Source: Helopsaltes ochotensis (lineage: Eukaryota; Chordata; Aves; Passeriformes; Locustellidae). From it: a DNA stretch of 64,000 nucleotides. Below the pieces are notes generated by a model, which saw nothing but the letters and a program-made list of their open reading frames with translations, was not told the origin of the DNA and searched no databases. The DNA lies in the NCBI GenBank assembly GCA_013400155.1, contig VXBM01000241.1, positions 64,723 through 128,722 of the forward strand. Reading direction: 5' to 3'. The position numbers and the translations under genes were made by a program. This document shows positions 22,801 to 34,500 of the stretch, in pieces. The first letter of the stretch is position 1. Each line of letters starts with the position of its first letter.

Positions 22801-24265
22801 TTCCTTTCCAAAAGAGTTATTATTCAAAGAAAATGCCAAGATATTCCAGAATAGATTTGAAAACTTTTTTTTTAAAGCAGGTAATTTTCAGTCAGATTGT
22901 TGACCAACTGTTTTTGCATTGTGCTTTCCTAACACTGGAGTATGCATTGTGGGGAGATTATAGTCCATAAACAAAAAATTGGTACCAGCCCGTGCTGCAG
23001 GATGGCCTCATACTGCAGAGTCCAAAAGAAAAGAAAAGCATTCACTTCAGAAATAAACATGGCCTATTCAAGAGCTGTGGGTCATGGGGGATTATGCTGA
23101 ACCTCCACCCCCCAACACCTGCCACAGCACTACCACCACCAGTGGGAGGAGAACAGAGGACACAGACAGAGATGTAGCCCATTTTTGTCTTTAGTACAGG
23201 GATTTTTTTGTGTGAAACTTGTGCGCTCTTGACTCCTGGAGAGGTCCCTCCTGGGGGTTTTCCCAGACCTGTCCCACTGATGGAGCTGTTGAGGCCAGAG
23301 AGACAAAAGCAAGTTTCCTGGGGGAGAACTGGCTGATGAATGAAGGGCTGGAAAATATGTAAAAATTGTATGGTATGTATGTAAAAAAATATGGTATTTC
23401 ATAGCCATTTTTGGACATAATTTTTGGCAGAAGGTCACAGCAGCTCTGGTCCTGAAAATAACTGTACCCAAGGTAGTTGGGTACAAGGCACTTCGCAGTG
23501 TTCAGGCTGGCATTGCCAGTGCTGCCCATCCATTCCTGGAAACACAAAATGGTTTGTAACCAAGGAGGGTCTCTCTCAGCTCAGCACACCTGACTGCTGG
23601 AAGCTTATCCCTCTCCTCATTACATATTTCCTTTGTATTCCACAACTCCCTCTCCCTCTAGAAAAGCTAGGTGACTTTGTCTGTCATTTGTATTATTTTT
23701 ATCAATAGCCTTTCCAATTAATTTATTCCACATATTTATTACTTCCTATTCATAATAGTAGTGCTGGAGTTCCCTCATGTCTGCATTATATTCCACTTAA
23801 AAATATTCCACTATCAACTCATTACTCCTTTCTATAATAACAAAAAACTCTCTCAATCAGCTTCCACATACCCTATTTTCCAAAGAGGATAAAGCCACCT
23901 TACCATTTGAGTTCAGCCCTTAATTTTGTTGCTGTCAGACTGGTATGACTTATGCTATGCTACTTTCAAGGAATCACAGCCTCCACCACTGAATACAAGC
24001 ACTCACCTTTTTCTCATGTACATATATCTTCATCCAATATTTGTCATTTGCAGCCATGTCATTGGGGGGCAGTGAGTCAGGAAATGTGAGCCAGGCTGCT
24101 GTTTTGTGCCTCCTTCATCTCCAGGCAATACCATGAGAGATCCAAAAAAGGCAGCACATCCCCTGTGAGGCTCAGCCTAGCAAAGGTGAGGTTTCAATGG
24201 AAGCTGTAAAATAGTAGAAAAACGAGGAAGCATACAGCACTGGTGATGCCCTGATAATATAGAAC
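19862..24265. other. Unassigned non-coding DNA
   Basis: About 4.4 kb without a recognisable repeat or gene. The open frames are short. A strong pyrimidine-rich acceptor-like sequence (tctcctgtccctgcag) ends at about 21,943 but is followed at once by GT and leads into no sensible exon. Confidence 0.45.
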
Positions 24266-24441
24266 TACAGAATCATAGTGTGATTTGGGTTGAAGGGACT
24301 TTACAGATCATCCAGTTCCAAACCTCCTGCCGTAGGCAAGAACAACTTTCCCTGACCAGGTTGCTCAGAGCCCCATCCAAACTGGCCTTGATCATTTTCA
24401 GGGATGAGGATTCCACAAGTTCTCTGGGAAGCGTGGTGCAG
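24266..24441 (-). mobile_element. CR1 LINE, 3' part (split by an LTR)
   Basis: Reverse-complement CR1 3' end. The plus strand begins with 'acagaatcatag', then 'gggttgaagggactttacag', 'catccagttcca', 'ttgctcagagccccatcca' and 'ccacaagttctctgggaa'. It breaks off at 24,441 with the hexamer gtgcag and resumes at 24,730 after an inserted LTR. The two parts together form one minus-oriented element. Confidence 0.93.
24436..24441 (+). repeat. Target-site duplication, left copy (GTGCAG)
   Basis: The hexamer GTGCAG directly precedes the TG start of the inserted LTR and is repeated at 24,724-24,729 directly after its CA end. Removing the insert and one copy restores a continuous CR1 match. Confidence 0.85.
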
Positions 24442-24723
24442 TGTTGCCTTGATTTTTAACTTTTTGATGTTTTCATTTCTGTAGTGGAGTTTTTCACACA
24501 TTTAAGCATAAACAATGGTCTGTTTTCGTATTTTCATGGAGGAGGAGAGAGTTGATTGACTGTTGGTCTGACCAGTGTGTTGGAGAGGTGGCAACTTCAC
24601 CCTCCAATCCATGTTCACCTTTGGAATTCTATAAAATGTCAAAATACGTAATTAAAATCCTTCTTCTAATCTTCAGATGACTCAGCGTCTAAGTGCAGTT
24701 CTTTCCTGTCTCATATCTCCACA
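24442..24723 (+). mobile_element. Solo LTR of an endogenous retrovirus, nested in CR1
   Basis: A 282-bp segment starts TGTTG and ends CCACA, so it has retroviral TG...CA termini. It is bounded by a perfect 6-bp direct repeat and interrupts a CR1 copy at a point where the flanks join seamlessly. Inside, a TATA-like tataaaa (24,630-24,636) is followed by attaaa (24,651-24,656), so transcription would run on the plus strand with a very short R. A 6-bp target duplication is typical of class II (beta/alpha-like) endogenous retroviruses. No internal viral genes or second LTR are present, so it is a solo LTR left by recombination. The family is not named here. Confidence 0.82.
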
Positions 24724-24729
24724 GTGCAG
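24724..24729 (+). repeat. Target-site duplication, right copy (GTGCAG)
   Basis: Perfect second copy of the 24,436-24,441 hexamer. It is followed directly by 'tatctcaccaacctca', which continues the interrupted CR1. Confidence 0.85.
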
Positions 24730-25143
24730 TATCTCACCAACCTCAGAAGAAAGCATTTCTTCTTAATGTCTAATCTAAACCTACTTTCCTTCACCTTAAG
24801 GCCATTCCCTCTTGTCCCATTACACAGGCCCTTGTGAAATGTCCCTCTCCTTGTCGGCTCCCTTTAAAAAGTAGAGCTCCCCGAAGCCTCTTCTGCAGGC
24901 TGAATGACCCCAACTCTCTCAGCCTGCTTTATTAGCAGAGGTGTTTCAGCTCTCCTCTTGACTTGTGTCAATAGGTCCAGATATCTCTTGTGTTGGGGGC
25001 CCCAGAGCTGGACACGGCGCTCCAGGTGGGGTCTCAGCAGAGTGGAGTAAAGGGGCAGAATCATCTCCCTTGGCCTGCTGGTCATGCCTCTTTAGGTGCA
25101 GCCCAGGATGCAGTTGGATTTCCAGGCTGCAACTGCACATAGC
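24730..25143 (-). mobile_element. CR1 LINE, upstream part (RT C-terminus, decayed)
   Basis: Continuation of the split minus-oriented CR1. The plus strand shows 'aagcatttcttcttaatg', 'ggccattccctcttgtcc', 'ctctcagcctgctttatt' and 'gtgcagcccaggatgcag'. On the minus strand a 74-codon frame (24,864-25,085) translates to decayed reverse-transcriptase C-terminal sequence, with the landmarks LYSTLLRPHLERRVQLWGPQ and then LDLLTQVKRRA. These correspond to the family's LYSALVRPHLEYCVQFWAPQ and LLERVQRRA. The element is truncated near 25,143. It is inactive. Confidence 0.93.
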
Positions 25144-28100
25144 GGTTACTTTCTCTAATCTCAAATGAGACCTTAACCTGATTCAGATGGAAACACAGAA
25201 ATTTCATCAAAGGGACTGCCAAAGTTTTTATGGGATGCCACAGACAGCATGATTAGCCTACCTTTTTTTCTGTAGAGAAAAAAAACATTATTTTACTTGT
25301 TTTCTTGAAGCAGTCCTAGAGTAGTTCAATATTAACATCTAGCTGAAATGACTGAAGAGAGATTGTTGTTTTATGCAGGCTGAATTTTCAGAAAACCTTT
25401 ATTAAAATCCTAGGAAGCCATTGTTAGAGTTGCATCTGTTGTTTCAGAGGCATGGGAGGGAGGGCTGTAGGAATAGATGCTCACAAATGGCTGTCAGTGA
25501 ACTAACTGGAACAGAAAGCGTTGCATTAATGAGCAGCAATTTTTTAAGACATGCTTTGAGTTGTTTCATACTGAAATTTTGCTAAAATCATTTTCTTTCT
25601 ACTTAGATTAAAAGTTCTATAGAGGGAAATTTTAAAATACATCTTTTTTAAAGAGATTTTGTCATCTCACACTCTTTTCTGTATCTGTTACATAGCAGTT
25701 TACGTGTTGGAAGCTGTATTTTTCCCCTTTTTTAACCAGTTCTAAAAAATGAAGTGATGAAATACATGAACAAATGAGAAGCCTCATTTTGTATGCAATT
25801 GAAAAATTATTTTAAAGTCGACTTCTTGTGGCCAATGGCAAATCTATAGATTGAGAGCAAGAAAAGCCCATTTTGTCTCCAGAACTTCTTTAATTTTACT
25901 TATGAAAATTGCCTCTTAGCAGTTCTTTAGTGGTTTATCTAATTAGTTATATTGATTTTATATTTTTATGGTGATGGGGAAGGGAAATAATGGTCTTATG
26001 AAGTAATAATGAGCTCAGAAGAAATGGTTAGCTATGATTATGCCATAGCAGTTATGTATGTAGTTATGTAGTAGTTAGAAATAATCTATATCCACCCTCA
26101 ATAGAGGATTTCATTTACCTAGAAAATACTCGACTGGAAAACAGCTTGGGGAGGGCATTAGTGCACACCAAAATCTAGGGTAGATTTGCATACAGTTGAG
26201 ACAATCAGAAAAGAGGGTCCTTATCACTTTTATGAAATCAAGCCGAATCACCAGAGTACCCCAAACACACACACTGGCACCGGGCACTCTCTGTTCTCCT
26301 ACTTCACAGGGTTTGAAGTAGGTTTCAGTTTCATGTTGCTTATATTGCATCAGACAGCTTCAGAAAACCGGAGAGAAATAAACCACAATGCCACAGTAGT
26401 GGAGAATATTTTGCTGTATATTTTTTCAAAAGACAGTCTCCTGAGTCAGGCATTTGAATCATAAGGACTTCTGGGATGGGATTTTCACTCAGAGATCTCC
26501 ATTCTTACGTGGATTAAGAGGATTAAAAACCATTAAATGACCATCCTCCAAGTCCCTAAAGCAGATTTGCCTTTTTCTATCCTCCTTCAACCGGGGCAGA
26601 CTTGGGGGTAACAAAGTACTGCACAAAGGACCCCCTTAGCATGACAAAAGGTGAAACAATCCACTGAACTGCCAATGTACCAGACAATGAAGTCGGTGCA
26701 ATCTACTCAGCTCATTTTCATCAGAACAAATGGTATCAAACTTGGCAATGGCATTGTTCCTAAACTTGAACATTTTTTCTCCCTCTTTTTTTTTTTTATT
26801 TTTTATTTTCCCATCCAAAGCTCAAGGTGTCATATTAATTATTTAAATCTTCAGAAGATTTCAACTGTATCCTCCAAGGCTCTGCTCAGTGCCAGAAGGT
26901 CTCCAATCTGCATTAGCTTTTGTTAATTAGAGCTGAAACAAGGACTTTGATCTCAATGAATATAATAACAAAAAAAAAAAAAGCAAAACTTCCTGTGTGA
27001 TTTATCTTTTACCTATTTTCTGCCTTTACTGTTTTTCCACTCTATTAGACTTTGATTTACCTTGTCTGAGTAACATTAAACAACTCGGGTACAAAAGAAC
27101 TTAAACAGCTTCAAAAGCCTGACTGAAATGATAGTTAAATGCTACATGAAGTGATCCCGAGTCTTTAAACTTTGAATGAAAATGACACAATTTTACTTTA
27201 TTTTATTTTTTGTAAGCAGGGGCTGGCATCAGGGGGGTGGTGGTTTGTACAGCATGGATGCTTGTCTACTGATGTCAGATATCACAGGTTTTCCTGTTGG
27301 GATTGATCTTTCCTCATTAAGAGCCTTGTTTCTAGAGTTATAGTGCTGATAGAACAGAAGGCCAGTGATATTCTGCAAGATGTTCCTCATGCATCAGGCT
27401 TGCCCTGAGTTTGTAGCACTGCTTAGATCCGAGAGGGTCACTGCCAGGGCTTGTCTTGTTAAAATTTTTCTCATTAACATTTATCTTATTGAATCGCTCT
27501 GAAAGGCAAATTTTTTTAAGCCCAAAAAGAGAAACTAGCAAATTTTAGTGTCAGATGAGGTCTAGTTGTATATTCACTTGAGCAGGGACTTATCGTTATG
27601 GCCCCCTAATATGAAAAAAATAATCAAAGAATATCCGAAAATGCTGCTAGTGAAATCTACATCTGAGATTTAGGAGATACGTGAGGGTAAATTTTCATTG
27701 TGATGGACAAAGAGCTGCACAGAGAGCCTTCATTAATAACAACGCACAGTGCTGAGAATGTGCCCTGTATCTTTTACATAAGCTCACTCCAGAATGGCAC
27801 AGCCCTTTTGAGACTGGTCACTCATGGTTTATCTCATTTTAGGCAGAATAAATTAAAGGTTATCTTGTGAATTCTGAGCAGAAAGTAGGAGAGCTGAAGT
27901 GAACAATCTCAAAAATAATAGCTAAGAACTCTGATAACCTGCCGGAGGCAACAACTGAAACAAAGGATATTTGTCTAGAAAGAAATGGGATTTTGTTGGG
28001 GAAGTTTCAAATGGATTCAAAAATTTCAGCCAAGGTCGGGCTTCTTCCAGGGAACTTGACAGCCTGGGGAACGGCAGCACAGACCCCTTCTGCTCACAGT

Positions 28101-28190
28101 ATCACTGTGCTTCAGATCTACAAACAGGTTGGGAATTCAATAATAATAAGATTCAACCTCTGACAAAAGCCATGGCACACTGTAAATTAG
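25144..28190. other. Unassigned AT-rich non-coding DNA
   Basis: About 3 kb with poly-T (26,787-26,800) and poly-A (26,970-26,982) runs but no recognised repeat family or gene. The open frames are short. Confidence 0.45.
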
Positions 28191-28321
28191 CCTCAAGACC
28201 AGGTTGGGTGAGTTTTCAAGCAACCTGGTTTAGTGGATGGTATATCAGCCCATGGCAAAGGGGTTGGAACTAGATGATTTTTAAGGTGCCTTCCAACCCA
28301 GACCTTTCTATTATTCCTATG
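28191..28321 (+). mobile_element. CR1 LINE 3' end, truncated
   Basis: The segment reads 'ccaggttgggtgag', 'caagcaacctggtttagtgg', 'cccatggcaaaggggttgga', 'actagatgatttttaaggtg', 'ccttccaaccca', then decayed terminal octamers (tctattattcctatg). This is the most typical avian CR1 3' sequence in the window. Only about 130 bp survive. Confidence 0.93.
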
Positions 28322-30918
28322 TGCAGGTGTGCCTGGGGTCTCCTTCCTTCCCTGTCTTCCCCCATTCTGCATACCATCAAACGTTCATGATTTCCAGATT
28401 TCCCTAAAAGTATGGTGGAAGCCAGTGGCCCCACTGTGGTGTGTAATCTGCCACCTTCCTTGAGCTGCAGTGCCCAAGTACAGCTAATGTGGTTTTGCTC
28501 ACAGATGTTGCCTTTTATGGGTCTAAATCTTCCATCTGACGCAATCTTGAAGGATGGGAGCAATGACTGTATATATTAAGCAAAAAAATACTGAAAGCAT
28601 GTAGGAACCATGCTGAAGCTCCTGCAACACCAAGCAGTGTCTGCATCTGGGCATCTGCTCCATACACCTGGGCATCCCATCTCCCTCACTGTCTCTTCTT
28701 GCTCCAAGAATATTGATTCTGGCCTTACATCACTTTCATCTGTCAGCAAGTTGAGTTGAGTTCATGTCAATGCTATCACAGGCATATACTGATTGCTTTG
28801 CTCACCCAGACTTTGTTTGTCCCTCCCTCTGGGCTCAGAACAAGTGCCAATTGCTGTTCTATGCTTTGCTCCCAAGAGAAGGGGCCATGGTGTCCTCCAC
28901 ACACAAAGTCAAGACACTCCCTAGACAGTCTGGAGGGTACAAGGGTGTGGGAGGGTCAGGCATGTGCTGGGGCTGGGCTGACTGCTGTGGGTCTTAGCAA
29001 AATGTTCATGAGCCATTGCCCCCTCACTGCTTGTGAATCAACACCATGCTCTGACTGGAAAATTTCTAAAATAAATACTTAGAGCTTCCTGCTGTCAGGA
29101 AGGACAGGAATTTCAGGAGACTGAATTACTTTCTCCAGTGGTGTTCAAAACTTGGGAGATCCAATCCACTGGCCTTCAGAAAACTTTCCTAGAAACAAAC
29201 AGTTGAAGTTTCCTTGGGGTTTATGTTTTGAAGCAAATATCTTCGTTGTTTAACCCAACCATCCTTCTGCTTGGCAGAAGTCAAGCCTGTGATGATAGGA
29301 TGGGCAGTGACAGGCCTTGGGGGGTGTAGGAAATGAGGACAAGCAGCTTAACTTCTAGGCAAAAGAGCAGACAGGGTCTGTGGAGAGAAGGAAGTCAAAG
29401 CCATGGACTAGGAAAATTATCATCTGTCTAGCAGTTTTCCGAATGGATATAAGGGCAGGGACATTGCATTCATCGATGAAAAGGTCATTGAAGCAATGGA
29501 GACACAACATCAGTTCCATGACAACCAAAGAAAAAAATACTCATTGACTAATAAAAATATCATCAAGTCCCAAATCACTGAGATTTCTCACAGACCATAA
29601 GACTCCGGATGTTTTACATTATCTACTTTTTGTCATTGAAAATGACAGGTACTTGTCTATTATTTTAACCTTCTAATCTTACATTTTCACTAAATTATTC
29701 TCTGGGGTGAGGAATGAAGAATCTTGTTTAATTACTTGACTTTTAGAAACTATCAATTTAAAGTCTTAATTTCCTATATTTATTCTATTTGAAACACAGA
29801 TGATATATCATCTTATTATGACTTTTTACAGCTATTCTTTTAGATGGGTTCAACAGCATTCTTGATTTAATTCAGTACACCTCCAGATAAAACAACAGTG
29901 TTTTGCATGTGCATTGGTTTATTTGAAAATGATGTACATGATAATATGTTTCTGTCTTCAGATTGTGTCTGATTTAGCTGACAAAAGATTGCAGCAGTCA
30001 TTGTGGCCAGAAGCTATTGGAAAGCAGCCAGCATTAATAACAAAATAAATACAAAGCAGAAGCAAGTGATGCCATAAAACACAAGGACAGTGGGTTACAC
30101 TTTTCTGCATGAAGTGGCATCACATCATGCATGCAGCGTATTTACCAATAGCTCAAACAGCAACCTCTGGGCTTGAACTTCCCACACCGCTAAAATGGCC
30201 ACATTCTAAGGGGGCCCTCTGGGCTCATCATAATCCTGCCTCAGAAAACGAATGTTTCACATGGTGACAGAAGTCATTGTGGTGATAAGACATGATAGGA
30301 AGGAAGAATGATTTAACAAAAAACCTCCATGTATATAGGATGGCTGCAGAAGGAAAAACAGCTTATCCAAAAGACATTTAATATGAAGATCTGATATTTT
30401 GACTCTTTTTGTTGCTGCCACTCATTGCAATTTTTTTTTTCTTAATAACCAGGGAATTCCCAATTCCTTGATCCTTGGTAGAGACACAAGCACAATCTAA
30501 AGCTCAGGTTTAAACCTGAGACATGGGAAAATGAAGATTTCCTTTTGGATCCCCAGAGCAATGGAAGACTGAAAGACCAGTGGATGGACTCCCTCTTTCA
30601 GTCCAACTGGGCTTTTACAGGATAGATTATAAAATTTCATAGGGATGCTACTACAGGGGAAAGGAAAACGGGAGTCCTACCACTAAAAGCCTTAGTGCTG
30701 TTCCATGACCTATTACTGCAGGAGTGCCCTCTACTTACATCAAGGGTTTGGAAAACCCAAAGGAGGACAAAAAAATTTCTTGTTGTAGTGAGGGTTTAGT
30801 ACTTTGCTTACTTTGAAAATGAAGTCTACAATCAAGTCTACAATCTACAAATGCTATGTAATGTACTGCTGTGATTTAAGTCAGTTACAATTTCATTATA
30901 TCCTTGACTGCCAGACTG
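28322..30918. other. Unassigned non-coding DNA
   Basis: No repeat family or gene is recognised. A 12-bp near-tandem unit (aagtctacaatc) occurs twice at about 30,820-30,850. Confidence 0.45.
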
Positions 30919-31535
30919 GAATCACAGAATCACAGAACTGTTAGAGTATGAAGGGACCTCTGGAGATCATCCAGTTCAACTCCCCTGCCTGGGTAGGGTC
31001 ACCTGCAGCAGGTGACACAGGAACATGTCAGGGTGGGTTCTGAATGCCTCCAGAGAGGGAGAAGACTCCACAGCCTCCCTGGGCAGCCTGTTCAGGGCTC
31101 TGCCACCCTCAAATGTAAAGAAGTTCTTCCTCATGTTGAGGTGTAATTTTTTGTGGTTTAGTTTATGGCCTTTGCTCCTCATGCTGTCACTGGGCACCAC
31201 TGAAGACAGTCTGGCATCATCATCTTGGGACCCAACTTTGAGACATAGGCATTAATTAGGTCCCCTCTCAGTCTTGTCCACACTAAACAGCTCAGCTCCT
31301 GCAGGGTCTCCTCATAAGAGACATGCTCCAGTCCCATAACCATCTTTGTCATTCTCTGGACTCTCTCCAGGAGCTCCATGTCTTTCTTGTACTGAGGAGT
31401 GCAGAACTGGACTCAGTACTCCCGATGGGATCTCACTAGGGCCAGATAGAGGTGGGCGATCACCTCCCTCAACCTGCTGGCCACACTCTTCAGATGCACC
31501 CTAGGATGCTCCTGGCTGCAAGGCTTTGCTGTAAA
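30919..31535 (-). mobile_element. CR1 LINE, about 620 bp, decayed RT C-terminus
   Basis: The plus strand starts with 'gaatcacagaatcacagaac', then 'gaagggacctctggagatca' and 'ccagttcaactcccctgcc', i.e. the reverse complement of a CR1 3' end. The minus strand encodes broken CR1 reverse-transcriptase C-terminal pieces. 31,179-31,379 contains MELLERVQRMTKMVMGLEHV and later RLRGDLINAYVSKLG. 30,976-31,200 contains HLNMRKNFFTFEGGRALNRL, then a PREAVESSPSLEAF block, and ends FLCHLLQVTLPRQGS. These match the conserved end of the CR1 ORF2 protein, but a frame change between the pieces shows the copy is dead. It is truncated at about 31,535. Confidence 0.95.
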
Positions 31536-34500
31536 CTAGCTTCAGAAGACATACATGGTTGCACTCAGGCCCCTTTCCTCAAGAACAAGAGTTTATGTAC
31601 TCGGTTCAAGGTGAACACGTTTCTTTCGTTAATGTGACACTACCAAACAAAGTCAAGCAATCACATGTCTTTGCACTCCTCCACACCTGCTAGAAGGATC
31701 CTACAAACTGCAAGGCTCTCCCAGGAATTTGCTTTAAAATGCTCCTCAATGCTGGAGGGCATAACTCTTTTCTCTGAGATCCATTTGAGCCAGCTTCTCT
31801 TCAACCACATCATTCTGTTTCCATGATAACTGGAGTCCGTGTCTGTTTCAAATAGAGAGGAACACACATCATCAGCATCCTGTCTGTATTTGTGCCTGCA
31901 GCATATCATAAAGTCTCCTAGAGATTTAATGTTGATATGGAGCATATGCTGACCTCATTGGGGTTACTCAGTTGTAACTGGTAGCACAATTTGGACCCAC
32001 TCCTTTACCCTGAGCAGCAATAGTCTACTGAATTAGCTATCAATAGCTTTTCATTGCAATTCATTGCAATTTTGAATTGCAATAGCTGATAGAATTAGGG
32101 ATATTCATTGTCCCACAGTTTGAAGCTGTTGGATGAAGTAAAGATGAATGAGATAAAATGAAGAGACCATGGAGATACAAGGAGACAAAAGGAGGAGACA
32201 AAGTAATTTGCCTTTTAGAATGAAGATCAGCATTAAAATTACTATTAGGACAGCCTGATCATTCCTCAGTGCTTTGAAAGGCTGTGGCTGATGGAAAGCT
32301 TAAGGAAGGGGTTGAAAAAGAGCAGTAGTTTGTAAGGTGTTTTTATTGTGGGTACAAACATATAATGGTAGCATACATACAATCCAGAGCACTGCAGAAA
32401 AGAGGAAAGGGAAGGGTGGGAAGCACAGCAGTATATTGGTGTTGGTTTGGACAGCAAATTAGTCAATGAGTAGCCTTTAGGTGCGGTTTTTCGTCTCATT
32501 TCCAAGCTTTGTCATCAAATCAAGACAAATCTCCTTTCATTTGAGCCACATAATGAATTTTATTCATCTTAAGGAAACCTTTCTTTCAAGGTATCCTGCC
32601 TACTTGTTGGGCCACTCTGAAGTTAAGAGCTCTTTCCTGCAGATTAAGCAGCAGCCACTCTGTTACTCTGGTTATATGCCTTTTTCTTCTCAGAACTCTC
32701 TAAAAGTAAAACAGGTTCTCAGCTCGACCACTTCTCACCTCAGAAAAGCTTCCTTCTATCCTTTCCTTGCTGTTTTGCTCTCTGTCTCTGTCCCTCAGCT
32801 AACCCAACAGATTCATTGTGGCATGTGTCAGTGATCAATCAAATCAGCTGCCATGAGAACACCTCTGTAGTGTCAGATCTCCCTGAGTGAACCACAATTG
32901 TAAGTGCCATTGCTGAAAGAGCTACAATGCTTCTTCACTGGTTCACATTCAGGATGCTGAGCTGTGTCACTTCCACTGGTGATTCCTTTGCTGATGCTCT
33001 GGCCATGATGAGAGAGACATGTTTTGGTACCAAAAAAAGTAAAAAAAAAAAAAAATTATTTATCACTGTTATCATCTGTACTAGATACTCTGGAGTTCTC
33101 TCAAATGAAATATGAGGCTCTGTAGTGACACCAAAGTTTAATTCAGTAGACCTAATCACCTCCTTACCCTTGACTTATTATACACAAGGTGGGAGACACT
33201 GGGAGTATCCAAGGAGAAATGACTACTCTCCACAAAGGAGGTCTATGAAAGGCAAATACCCTTCAGAGAGTAATTTTTTTGTGTTTTAACCCATGTTTTA
33301 CAATGTAAACAATAACCTCCTGGAAAATTTTATTCTGTATACTCTATGTGTGGTACACTCTCATATGTTCTCAAATTTCTCATTCTTCTAAAGACTGAAA
33401 AAAATGAGTAGACAATATGAAGAAGTGAAGGGAACAAGGCCTGGTCAGTCATTTGTTCTATGTAGGCGTACATAAAGCTAAAAGCTAGCACAGAAAAGGC
33501 TAAAAACATTAGACAAACACACAATGTGTCTCTTATCAAGCAGCCTTTCAACAGGCAAATAATCTCTCACAAGTAAAACTACCAGGGAAAATTAGTATTG
33601 CGTGTCTGGAAATTCTCTGCAAAGAGCAGGAATTTTCTAGAGTGAGAATTACATGCTTGGAATATATTACACCACATTTTTCTTCTGATACTACCTTGAA
33701 ATCCAAGTCAAAACCCCTGTTGTGTCAGTTCTAGGCAAACACAGGCAGAAATACTGATCTCTTTCTCAAAGAGCCAACACTACAATATAGCAAAGCAAGG
33801 TGTAGCTCACAGGAATTGTTGCATAATTGTTGTATCTTCTCCAGATTATTTCCATGTTTTCATCACCTTGTAACTTACACACTTTTCAGCAGAGACCCCA
33901 GCAGCAGGACTGTCATCTCTTCCTGCTGAGACACACACCTACATAACATATTTTTTTCCCTTAAAAGTGCCCAAATTCCAGAGAGGAACATGAAGTTTAT
34001 GATAGCTCCAAGTTCCTCATGGAGATTGTAGAGAAGACCTCAAGAAAGTCGGTTTTAGTTCATTGACTTACTTCACTCTTACAGTGCACATCTCAAATTT
34101 TATTTAAACAGCAAGACTACCACCCTGGAGAGTACGTACAGACTTTTAGGTAAAGTGACTCCAAGTCTTCATGCACTGAGGATGCAAGAATAAAGCAGTG
34201 AGAAGGTCAGAGAACAATAACTGTGCTGCTTTGGAAAGTGTCAACTTTAATAGACTGGGATCACAGCATCACAGCTACTGGGCCACTTTTTTCCTAGGTC
34301 TAATTATTTTTTTAGAGCCTATTCTGTTCGGCTTATCCTTGTATCCATTAATCCTTTTTCCATGAAAATACAAAAAATAAGGTACCTGCAATTGACACGA
34401 TATTTCGTTGAAGGCAAAGTAAATTCTCGTGTTTGTTTTTGCGTGTTTTCAGCATCTGCTGCTAGTGACCTGTTTCCCTGGGTACTCCCTCCCCTTACAG

